A DNA stretch of 30,892 nt from Apostichopus californicus. Lineage: Eukaryota > Echinodermata > Holothuroidea > Aspidochirotida > Stichopodidae. The position numbers and the translations under genes were made by a program. The notes beneath the pieces were generated by a model. It was not told the origin of the DNA and ran no database searches. It saw only the letters and a list, made by a program, of their open reading frames with translations. The first letter of the stretch is position 1. Every line of letters begins with the position of its first letter. The stretch covers positions 1-30,892 of the forward strand of contig JAIPMN010028216.1 of the NCBI GenBank assembly GCA_020650975.1, given 5' to 3'. Of the stretch, positions 29,801-30,892 are shown piece by piece.

Positions 29801-29898
29801 CGGAAATAACATTCCACAAAACTTAATTTACCTTTGAATGTGTCTTCCAGAGCAAGAAGGTTCCATTCTTCTAGTTTTTCTTTCACAAAATTCTCCAT
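2526..29898 (-). CDS. SAMD3-like SAM-domain protein, 10 exons, about 507 aa
   Basis: Ten minus-strand exons run from ATG at 29898-29896 to TAG at 2528-2526. Exons 1-2 encode a SAM domain ([13 protein letters not shown]..., [15 protein letters not shown]). Exon 3 is a polar, lysine-rich linker. Exons 4-6 hold the conserved block with [20 protein letters not shown] and GYLEQRL. Exon 7 has [20 protein letters not shown] and [11 protein letters not shown]. Exons 8-10 hold IEQDF, the LLPLILPSG strand, and the C-terminal [19 protein letters not shown] / LDVEYPRQ block. This order and length match vertebrate SAMD3 (about 520 aa) and the large fish SAMD3-like family. All proposed GT-AG sites and intron phases agree, except for one extra base in exon 4. 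SAM domains mediate protein or nucleic-acid interactions; the rest has no known activity. The gene sits between the CMC termini, and every nested transposon falls in its introns. It could be a transposon accessory gene or a captured host gene. Confidence 0.8.
3782..3918 (-). CDS. SAMD3-like gene, exon 9
   Basis: Acceptor CTTCTTTAG, donor CCA|GTAAGT. It encodes [15 protein letters not shown] and a [12 protein letters not shown] segment, the conserved 'leucine-rich strand then (A/S)F(V/I)' block of the family. Length 137 = 2 + 45 codons. Confidence 0.78.
3985..4105 (+). repeat. LINE 3'-tail remnant
   Basis: CAACCCATGCAAGTATGGAA followed by AAACAGACATTAAACAG and a (GATGAT)-type end recurs at 5397-5447 with few changes. 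The combination of a short conserved tail and a simple GAT repeat is typical of a non-LTR retrotransposon 3' end. It is in intron 8-9 (between exons 9 and 8). Confidence 0.5.
4670..4817 (-). CDS. SAMD3-like gene, exon 8
   Basis: Acceptor TTTTTCCAAG, donor GATG|GTATGT. It begins [20 protein letters not shown], which follows exon 7 as expected (GM-IEQDF). Length 148 leaves one base that exon 9 completes. Confidence 0.78.
4990..5062 (-). repeat. Small antisense LINE reverse-transcriptase fragment
   Basis: On the minus strand this encodes [15 protein letters not shown], which matches the C-terminal part of non-LTR reverse transcriptases (FCYLGD motif). The same motif occurs 90 bp away on the plus strand, so two fragments face each other. 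Confidence 0.5.
5130..5457 (+). repeat. LINE ORF2 C-terminal remnant with 3' tail
   Basis: Plus-strand translation gives [20 protein letters not shown] followed by [12 protein letters not shown], a signature of the C-terminal domain of non-LTR retrotransposon ORF2. Further on, broken frames resemble the KTW...W..A end, and a GATGATG tail closes it at about 5447. It lies in the intron between exons 8 and 7 of the SAMD3-like gene. Heavily decayed. Confidence 0.6.
5604..5797 (-). CDS. SAMD3-like gene, exon 7
   Basis: Acceptor GCATATCAG, donor GGCATG|GTATGT. It encodes the most recognisable core: [20 protein letters not shown], then RRDWIKDN and [11 protein letters not shown]. Length 194 = 2 + 64 codons, phase 1 in and phase 0 out. 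Confidence 0.82.
6405..6552 (-). CDS. SAMD3-like gene, exon 6
   Basis: Acceptor TTTTCTTTAAG, donor CCAG|GTGAGT. It begins [10 protein letters not shown] so that exons 5-6 join as GY-EAWF, the expected continuation in this family, then [19 protein letters not shown]. It leaves one base (phase 1). Confidence 0.75.
6855..7015 (+). repeat. LINE ORF2 C-terminal remnant
   Basis: One frame reads [15 protein letters not shown] then, after a stop, a degenerate tail. KGRPRKTW is a hallmark of the extreme C-terminus of many non-LTR retrotransposon ORF2 proteins. No intact domain remains. It lies in the intron between exons 6 and 5. Confidence 0.5.
7016..7750. other. Intron DNA with GGTAC-rich inverted segments
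   Basis: No gene seen. Between about 7310 and 7560 there are repeated GGGTAC, GTACCC and CTGGTAT / ATACCAG words in both orientations, including CCCGGGTACGTACCC near 7478, which look like the remains of a small inverted-repeat element. Boundaries cannot be fixed by eye. Confidence 0.35.
7774..7881 (-). CDS. SAMD3-like gene, exon 5
   Basis: Encodes [20 protein letters not shown] and KDSEGEGY, a hallmark of SAMD3-like proteins, with donor TAT|GTAAGT. The acceptor at 7883-7882 keeps phase 0 from exon 4. A second acceptor at 7860-7859 has a better pyrimidine tract but would need two bases left over from exon 4, so it fits less well. Confidence 0.7.
8583..8745 (-). CDS. SAMD3-like gene, exon 4 (one-base frameshift)
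   Basis: The acceptor TTTTGTTTTCAG is clear. Translation starts [10 protein letters not shown] and after one extra base (AA at 8715-8716) continues [19 protein letters not shown] and [12 protein letters not shown], the conserved first block of the SAMD3-like core. Exon length 163 is one more than a multiple of three, which fits a single inserted base. The donor CAG|GTTTGT at 8582 is the choice that keeps phase 0; it is weaker than the others. Confidence 0.65.
8869..9065 (+). repeat. Left terminal inverted repeat and subterminal array of Harbinger
   Basis: The terminal CCGTTCCACAAAGA at 8877-8890 is repeated at 8967-8980, exactly 90 bp inward. Between and after the two copies lie many AGCGTAAG / CTTACGCT and GATC / AAGTTTGATC words in both orientations. 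Confidence 0.8.
9162..9920 (+). pseudogene. HARBI1-like transposase, exon 1 (frameshifted)
   Basis: ATG at 9162 opens a HARBI1-type N-terminus with [17 protein letters not shown]. The frame then shifts between about 9335 and 9370 and continues [15 protein letters not shown], the conserved helix before the DDE domain. Two catalytic aspartates are present: AAVDGT (codon 9610-9612) and STHDSR (codon 9766-9768). Donor CAACAA|GTAAGT after 9920. The protein would be the nuclease that cuts at the terminal repeats. One base in or out restores the frame, so either decay or an assembly indel is possible. Confidence 0.85.
10175..10459 (+). pseudogene. HARBI1-like transposase, exon 2 (frameshifted)
   Basis: The acceptor TTTAATTGCAG joins AA|T in phase to give [17 protein letters not shown], which holds the third catalytic residue (Glu, codon 10203-10205). 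A second frameshift between about 10235 and 10255 leads into [19 protein letters not shown], the normal C-terminal helix, and a stop at 10457-10459. All three DDE residues are therefore kept while the reading frame is broken twice. Confidence 0.82.
10460..11305. other. Harbinger interior between the two convergent genes
   Basis: The nuclease gene and the Myb-like gene converge here. I see no further coding region. The Myb-like reading frame ends at 11306, within the palindrome at 11297-11346. Confidence 0.5.
11297..11346. repeat. 50-bp near-perfect palindrome
   Basis: Arms of 25 bp meet at TTGATCAA (centre between 11321 and 11322) with one mismatch and no loop. The stop codon of the minus-strand Myb-like gene (11308-11306) lies in the left arm. 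It would form a strong hairpin in either transcript and could mark the 3' ends of the convergent genes (inference). Confidence 0.85.
11306..11568 (-). pseudogene. Myb/SANT-like Harbinger protein, exon 5 (broken)
   Basis: Acceptor CTATTCACAG, phase 0. It encodes a proline-rich linker ([15 protein letters not shown]), then an in-frame stop, then an acidic/basic helix [10 protein letters not shown]. After a frame change comes [19 protein letters not shown], the C-terminal helix typical of these proteins, thought to contact the nuclease. The stop and frameshift are two separate lesions. Confidence 0.6.
11943..12112 (-). CDS. Myb/SANT-like Harbinger protein, exon 4 (contains assembly gap)
   Basis: Acceptor ATTTTAG, donor TCACAG|GTACAA. 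It begins [16 protein letters not shown], the usual G-G-P continuation after the Myb-like domain. Ten N bases at 12044-12053 interrupt it, flanked on both sides by nearly the same 23-base stretch (GGCATTGTCTCTAAAACGG and variant), so the gap sits in a short tandem repeat. Confidence 0.7.
12210..12362 (-). CDS. Myb/SANT-like Harbinger protein, exon 3
   Basis: Encodes [20 protein letters not shown] and [19 protein letters not shown], helices 2 and 3 of a Myb/SANT-like trihelix domain. Donor ACAG|GTAAAT joins in phase to exon 4. The entry phase from exon 2 is off by one base, and a run of seven A on the coding strand (RC of 12345-12351 region) is the likely site of a one-base loss. Confidence 0.75.
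13007..13129 (-). CDS. Myb/SANT-like Harbinger protein, exon 2
   Basis: Acceptor TTTCCTAG, donor CAGAGG|GTAAGA. It encodes [20 protein letters not shown] followed by [15 protein letters not shown], the first helix of the Myb/SANT-like domain (F-S/T-x-x-E). Phase 0 entry fits the ATG exon at 14332-14330. Confidence 0.65.
13130..14329. other. Intron 1 of the Harbinger Myb-like gene
   Basis: No gene seen. Rich in TAGGCCTA-type words between 13640 and 14120. Confidence 0.4.
14330..14332 (-). CDS. Myb/SANT-like Harbinger protein, start codon at the end of exon 1
   Basis: AAAATG|GTGAGT places the start codon directly at a strong donor, so exon 1 would supply only Met and a 5' leader. Exon 2 enters in phase 0, which agrees. 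It is about 250 bp inside the right end of the Harbinger element. Confidence 0.45.
14450..14588 (-). repeat. Right terminal inverted repeat and subterminal array of Harbinger
   Basis: TTTGTGGAACGGGGCCCTGG at 14569-14588 mirrors the left end. A second internal TTTTGTGGAACG lies at 14473-14484, about 95 bp inward, just as the left end has an internal copy 90 bp inward. GCGTAAGTTTGAT words fill the space. Confidence 0.8.
14759..15089. mobile_element. Small inverted-repeat element (MITE-like), uncertain
   Basis: CAGCGGGGTTGGCGCTAA at 14759 and TTAATGCCAACCCCTGCTG at 15071-15089 are imperfect inverted repeats around about 300 bp without coding. G-rich runs (14811-14823, 14990-15002) sit inside. 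The CAGGGGTTGGC end resembles hAT-type termini, but I saw no clean 8-bp duplication. Confidence 0.4.
15108..15221 (-). CDS. SAMD3-like gene, exon 3 (linker)
   Basis: The acceptor CTTATTTACAG and donor TAT|GTAAGT enclose exactly 38 codons, phase 0 at both ends. The peptide is acidic and polar, then basic ([13 protein letters not shown]), as expected for a linker that may carry a nuclear localisation signal (inference). The BEL retrotransposon starts 111 bp beyond its acceptor side, and a small inverted-repeat element ends about 20 bp from its donor. Confidence 0.75.
15328..15332 (+). repeat. Left target-site duplication ACATG of the BEL element
   Basis: ACATG directly before the left LTR equals ACATG at 22659-22663 directly after the right LTR. 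Five bases is the usual BEL/Pao duplication length. Confidence 0.92.
15333..15767 (+). repeat. BEL 5' LTR
   Basis: Starts TGTTGCAGCAG and ends GGCGGTTACA. Compared with the 3' LTR it has one extra G (near 15378) and one extra A (near 15468), plus GGACAC versus GAACAC and CGAAGT versus CGAGGT. Confidence 0.93.
15557..15570 (+). promoter_or_regulatory. TATA-like box overlapping AATAAA in the 5' LTR
   Basis: TATAAAAAATAAAG holds both a TATA-like box (15557-15563) and a polyadenylation hexamer AATAAA (15564-15569). The same string is in the 3' LTR at 22448-22461, where the hexamer would serve 3'-end formation. Assignment by position and motif only. Confidence 0.5.
15768..16130 (+). other. BEL leader between 5' LTR and gag
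   Basis: Untranslated leader. It begins TGAGGTTTACAACCAGG, where a primer-binding site would be expected; I do not recognise the tRNA. Confidence 0.5.
16131..17864 (+). CDS. BEL gag polyprotein
   Basis: Open for 577 codons. ATG 16131 gives a short hydrophobic start that is unusual for Gag; ATG 16218 (MEDCSDN) is an equally likely start. A charged coiled-coil stretch rich in R, E and K covers residues of about 110-175. The DUF1759-type capsid region follows ([19 protein letters not shown], then FLEQ). Two zinc knuckles close it: [13 protein letters not shown] and [14 protein letters not shown]. It would form the particle shell and bind RNA. The frame ends in TAG at 17862-17864, but the same frame stays open after it into the protease. 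Confidence 0.9.
   Translation: MIKRQMEVLINLLVLISIITTGTLCIEVNMEDCSDNVASASSTRREIPTPIVSTEGSTNDDNDKTSPSSWLTVDKIGTVGGSQEKDDDRMPQTSSHGSSNSIRSCASIQRLKEAKVRAEIACVKRQQMVKRQELQREKRELERSREMWEADAECEQAEAEVQLWEREVAEEISQVNVGLGVPVSDDCVSPHIVVHSAEHGGKRKPQPLNPRAPSWNEESSRPTKPSPISYGSLPGNSGNNQANHPFNNMFDVLNFPKPEITPFDGNPGNFWTFVNNFEANIASKDIDDRSRFTYLIQFCSGSAKESIEDCVLMDPGEGYKLARQILANQFGQGYLVTRSLVDKALDRDPIKPNKGKELWDLARQMRKCEITLNQLGNVSSMNNTDTVMKIQSLLPLYLQSEWAKRAEGLMRMNIESKFAHMTEFLEQSAQITNNMFGQNIGLKAKVDRWQGPSTRSTSKFSQVSRGQKVTTLTTTSNSPTSSGWSRSGSGVHRYCILCHGNHDLSFCSQFKKYTLDRRVTFVRENRLCNNCLIPNHFAKGCVIAPKCTFDGCHKKHHTLLILVMLRFLTIGLMVAAT
17865..18149 (+). pseudogene. BEL protease region
   Basis: In the same frame as gag, directly after its TAG, with no further stop until 18147. 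The aspartic protease active site reads [11 protein letters not shown]; family A17 usually has D-S/T/P-G-S. It would cut the polyprotein. A one-base frame change near 18128-18132 breaks the link to the next region. Confidence 0.75.
18146..19120 (+). pseudogene. BEL pol: protease to reverse transcriptase N-terminal half
   Basis: Holds the connector typical of BEL pol ([16 protein letters not shown]) and the start of the reverse transcriptase ([32 protein letters not shown]). The frame is lost by one base near 19095, inside the finger-palm region, and resumes at 19117. Confidence 0.85.
19117..19827 (+). pseudogene. BEL pol: reverse transcriptase palm
   Basis: Contains [14 protein letters not shown] (first catalytic Asp region) and FYVDDCL with the YVDD catalytic box at 19390-19401, then the thumb-side [12 protein letters not shown] block that is diagnostic for BEL/Pao. 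The frame ends at 19825-19827 where a few bases appear lost before the next segment. Confidence 0.88.
19811..20300 (+). pseudogene. BEL pol: RNase H with internal deletion
   Basis: Starts with the RNase H strand [18 protein letters not shown] and reaches [13 protein letters not shown], then the frame breaks at about 20080. After it [15 protein letters not shown] and [19 protein letters not shown] follow. The middle of the domain, normally about 35-45 codons with the next catalytic Asp (TDS), is missing. This copy should lack RNase H activity. Confidence 0.8.
20301..21141 (+). pseudogene. BEL pol: linker and integrase zinc-binding domain
   Basis: A linker (20301-20675) loses frame by one base near 20668, then [15 protein letters not shown] and [16 protein letters not shown] lead into the integrase HHCC domain ([10 protein letters not shown] ... 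CFQCRR). The first position of the DDE triad reads GVEYFAP where the family has GVDYFGP, so Asp is replaced by Glu (codon near 21044). Frame changes again in a C5T5 run near 21054-21063. Confidence 0.8.
21026..21919 (+). pseudogene. BEL pol: integrase core and C-terminal domain
   Basis: [20 protein letters not shown] and [11 protein letters not shown] hold the second catalytic Asp; [14 protein letters not shown] holds the Glu. The tail ([20 protein letters not shown] ... [14 protein letters not shown]) is the DUF5641-type domain that closes BEL/Pao pol. The stop is at 21917-21919. Confidence 0.88.
21920..22225 (+). other. BEL 3' non-coding region before the 3' LTR
   Basis: No gene. I do not see a long purine run next to the LTR; GGGGCCGG at 22217-22224 is the only G-rich stretch touching it and may be a degenerate polypurine tract. 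Confidence 0.45.
22226..22658 (+). repeat. BEL 3' LTR
   Basis: Matches the 5' LTR over its full length with two substitutions and two one-base indels. It is followed by the ACATG duplication at 22659-22663. Confidence 0.93.
22784..23150. mobile_element. Short inverted-repeat element (MITE-like), uncertain
   Basis: TAGTGTTTACACAGGT at 22783-22798 is inverted as ACCTGTGTAAACACTA at about 23132-23147, around 330 bp of AT-rich DNA. Both ends continue with GGGTAA / TTACCCG words. No coding. Target duplication not clear. Confidence 0.5.
23174..25565 (-). pseudogene. CMC (EnSpm-like) transposase with N-terminal C2H2 fingers, decayed
   Basis: ATG-ATG at 25565-25560 opens [16 protein letters not shown] and a second C2H2 motif [11 protein letters not shown]...H...H. 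An acidic stretch follows, then the DDE-type core: [16 protein letters not shown] (near 24650), [14 protein letters not shown], a CRKC pair and [15 protein letters not shown]. Next come [17 protein letters not shown] and [16 protein letters not shown], then [12 protein letters not shown]. These blocks mark the animal CMC/EnSpm-like transposases. Lesions: an in-frame TAA at 24251-24249; a frame change near 24015-24050 where about 25-35 residues seem missing; and Gln (CAG, 23719-23717) where the family has Glu in RFE-KH, a likely catalytic residue. About 797 codons from start to stop. It lies in intron 2 of the SAMD3-like gene, same strand, 54 bp after exon 2. KDZ-type assignment is an alternative. 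Confidence 0.75.
25619..25737 (-). CDS. SAMD3-like gene, exon 2 (rest of SAM domain)
   Basis: A strong acceptor (TTCTGTTTTTTCAG) precedes the exon and AAG|GTAATG follows it. It encodes [19 protein letters not shown]..., the helix 3 to 5 signature of SAM domains (LL...LKELI...G). Length 119 = 2 + 39 codons, so it enters in phase 1 and leaves in phase 0. The transposase ATG lies only 54 bp downstream of this exon on the same strand. Confidence 0.8.
27857..28867. mobile_element. hAT-like non-autonomous element, 1.0 kb
   Basis: TAGGGATGCACCGG at 27857 and CCGGTGCATCCCTA ending at 28867 form the terminal repeats. ACTTCCAG (27849-27856) and ACTTACAG (28868-28875) are an 8-bp duplication with one mismatch, as hAT elements make. 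Both ends carry clustered CCGGCCGGAT / ATCCGG words. The interior is AT-rich with no transposase. Confidence 0.8.
29092..29162. repeat. G-run / C-run patch with CACGTG palindrome
   Basis: CAGTGGCGTCGCCAGGGGGC is followed by a nine-G run, GCACGTGC and two C-rich runs. CAGTGGCGT..CCAGGGG is a common start of invertebrate small DNA elements, so this may be the end of one. Partner end not found. Confidence 0.35.
29832..29898 (-). CDS. SAMD3-like gene, exon 1 (start of SAM domain)
   Basis: ATG at 29898-29896 opens [21 protein letters not shown], the first two helices of a SAM domain. The donor is AAAG|GTAAAT, leaving one base (phase 1), which exon 2 completes as GAT (Asp). The ATG lies 280 bp inside the right end of the CMC element, so the promoter must be in the subterminal repeat region or use it. 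Confidence 0.75.
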
Positions 29899-30029
29899 TT
29901 AACGAAATTTGAATTAATCTGCCCTCGGTGGTAGGACACGCGCATCGTTTTCTCATTACCTTGGAGCCACGGGTCGTACGTACGTTCGCAGTGCCGGTGG
30001 CACGCGCGATATACGATATGGAGAGGTGC
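29899..30029 (-). promoter_or_regulatory. 5' leader / promoter region of the SAMD3-like gene (inferred)
   Basis: The 279 bases between the SAMD3-like ATG and the right terminus must hold its promoter if it is driven from within the element. The segment is relatively GC-rich (CACGCGCG near 29998) but I see no clear TATA box. Confidence 0.3.
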
Positions 30030-30177
30030 ATCATGGGAATTTGGTCAATTGACCATTTCATGTTCAAGTTCCGACGTAGTCTATCGCGTGTTTGATCCTG
30101 ACTATGACCATATTGTGGTCATGTAACAAGTGACTAAGAACAATGGTCAGTTATTTGACCATAATAGATTTAGAGTG
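30030..30177 (-). repeat. Right terminal and subterminal repeat region of the CMC element
   Basis: Read inward from 30177 it starts CACTCTAAA, then ATGGTCAAAT after six bases, as at the left end. Further copies include TTGGTCAATTGACCAT at 30041-30056, ATGACCATATTGTGGTCAT at 30103-30121 and ATGGTCAG at 30143-30150. Confidence 0.7.
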
Positions 30178-30892
30178 TAGACTAAATTTAATAATTTCTG
30201 TACTAACCTAACCTGTCCCTATTGGTCGCAGCAATCAAATCCAGAACGGTTATTTTACATATGAATGAGTCACAGTATACTGTGAATGGATGACGCATGT
30301 ATATGAATTTCCGTATAAGACCGTATGTGTTTTCTGGCCGCCACATGTTATTACCGGTACCTCAGATATAACCAGTATACGGAATAAGGGTCCGTTGATG
30401 CATCAATTTATGAAGTCCCTTTGTTGGTGAAAGCAAGCTACCCACCCTCACCCACACCCCGCTCCTAAATGAAATTCCAATATGATAAGGTAACGAATCC
30501 TTTTAATATTTTTTATCTTCGAGTGATTGCAAATGACTAGAATGGCGATATTTATTTTGTCATCATGTAAGTGTCACAAACAGTAACGATTAGAAGGGAA
30601 AACGAAGAGTATAAACTTAGAAAATATGCGTTACAGCATAAAAAGAAACACAATTGGTCAACTCCCATCTTGAGAGCTTGCTCCGTTTACTGAGATATAA
30701 CCTTTTGAAAATGTATTCATTTTGTTCGGTAAAGTAAATTGTGCAATCATGTGTGACGTCATACTTGGACAACCACGTGGTTAACCGTCTATGTTTTGTA
30801 TTGTTTTTCACTATAATGTAATTCCTTCTCGATAACGGACTCATCCATAATTGAAATCATTGTTTAACTGTGATCATATCTTCCCAATATAT
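30178..30892. other. Right flank of the large element, no gene seen
   Basis: Starts with the candidate TA duplication. No open frame in it resembles a known protein, and no repeat with the rest of the window was noticed. Confidence 0.5.

Larger units (their letters stand above)
25738..29831. other. Intron 1 of the SAMD3-like gene
   Basis: 4.1 kb between SAM exons. It contains the hAT-like element at 27857-28867, an imperfect inverted pair (about 26245-26292 and 28935-28980), and a G/C-run palindromic patch at about 29092-29160. Otherwise AT-rich with no gene seen on either strand. Confidence 0.6.
344..30177 (-). mobile_element. Giant composite CMC (CACTA/EnSpm/Mirage-like) DNA transposon
   Basis: The left end starts CACTCTAAA at 344, and the reverse complement of the right end (30177 inward) also starts CACTCTAAA. 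In both, ATGGTCAAAT begins after the same 6-base spacer. A TA lies directly outside each end (342-343 and 30178-30179). Inside are a minus-strand C2H2-plus-DDE transposase of CMC type and a minus-strand SAMD3-like gene that runs almost end to end. CACT-type termini and clustered subterminal palindromes are known for CACTA/EnSpm elements, and a 2-bp TA duplication is known for the related Mirage group. Removing the Harbinger, BEL and hAT-like insertions leaves about 15.8 kb. The alternative is a host SAMD3-like gene flanked by two unrelated copies of one terminal repeat. I found no partner end near either terminus, which argues against two small elements, but only comparison with other copies would settle it. 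Confidence 0.62.

Noticed and set aside
344..30177. Polinton/Maverick or other giant virus-like element
   Set aside because: No protein-primed DNA polymerase, retroviral-type integrase of its own, capsid or ATPase gene was seen outside the BEL element, and the ends and TA duplication do not fit the 6-bp Polinton pattern.
1..30892. CRISPR array, tRNA or rRNA genes
   Set aside because: No regularly spaced repeats and no tRNA or rRNA core motifs were seen; the sequence is eukaryotic.

Overview
The window looks like animal (metazoan) nuclear DNA. Genes are split by GT-AG introns, intergenic DNA is AT-rich, there is no operon structure, and the transposon families are typical of marine invertebrates: BEL/Pao, PIF/Harbinger, hAT-like, a CACTA/EnSpm (CMC)-type element and LINE tails. 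Frequent TAGGCCTA-type words in introns would fit an echinoderm or another deuterostome invertebrate, but I cannot name the species.

Main reading: nearly the whole window (344..30177, 29.8 kb) is bounded by one inverted terminal repeat, CACTCTAAA, with ATGGTCAAAT at the same offset inside each end. A TA lies directly outside both ends as the candidate target duplication. Both ends carry clustered TGGTCAAAT / ATTTGACCA words. I read this as a very large CMC-type DNA transposon swollen by later insertions. On its minus strand it carries two genes. The first is a 10-exon gene of about 507 codons for a SAMD3-like protein (N-terminal SAM domain); its first exon is 280 bp from the right end and its last exon is 2.2 kb from the left end. 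The second is a C2H2-zinc-finger CMC-type transposase lying wholly inside intron 2 of the SAMD3-like gene, on the same strand. This nested two-gene plan recalls tnpA/tnpD of maize En/Spm.

Layout: 1-343 left flank; 344-2525 left terminus, degenerate repeats and 3' region; 2526-8745 exons 10 to 4 of the SAMD3-like gene with LINE tails in introns; 8869-14588 a PIF/Harbinger element with HARBI1-like nuclease (+) and Myb/SANT-like protein (-), inside intron 3; about 14759-15089 a small inverted-repeat element; 15108-15221 exon 3; 15333-22658 a full-length BEL/Pao retrotransposon with 433-435 bp LTRs and an ACATG duplication, inside intron 2; 23174-25565 the decayed CMC transposase, also in intron 2; 25619-25737 exon 2 (SAM); 27857-28867 a hAT-like non-autonomous element in intron 1; 29832-29898 exon 1; 30030-30177 right terminus; 30178-30892 right flank with nothing recognised.

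State of the genes: the SAMD3-like gene keeps every splice site I propose and all intron phases, with one single-base frameshift in exon 4. The transposase has an in-frame stop, a frameshift with probable deletion and a Q where the family normally has E, so it looks dead. The BEL pol has many frame breaks although its LTRs are nearly identical. Several breaks are one-base changes at short runs, so assembly indels must be considered.
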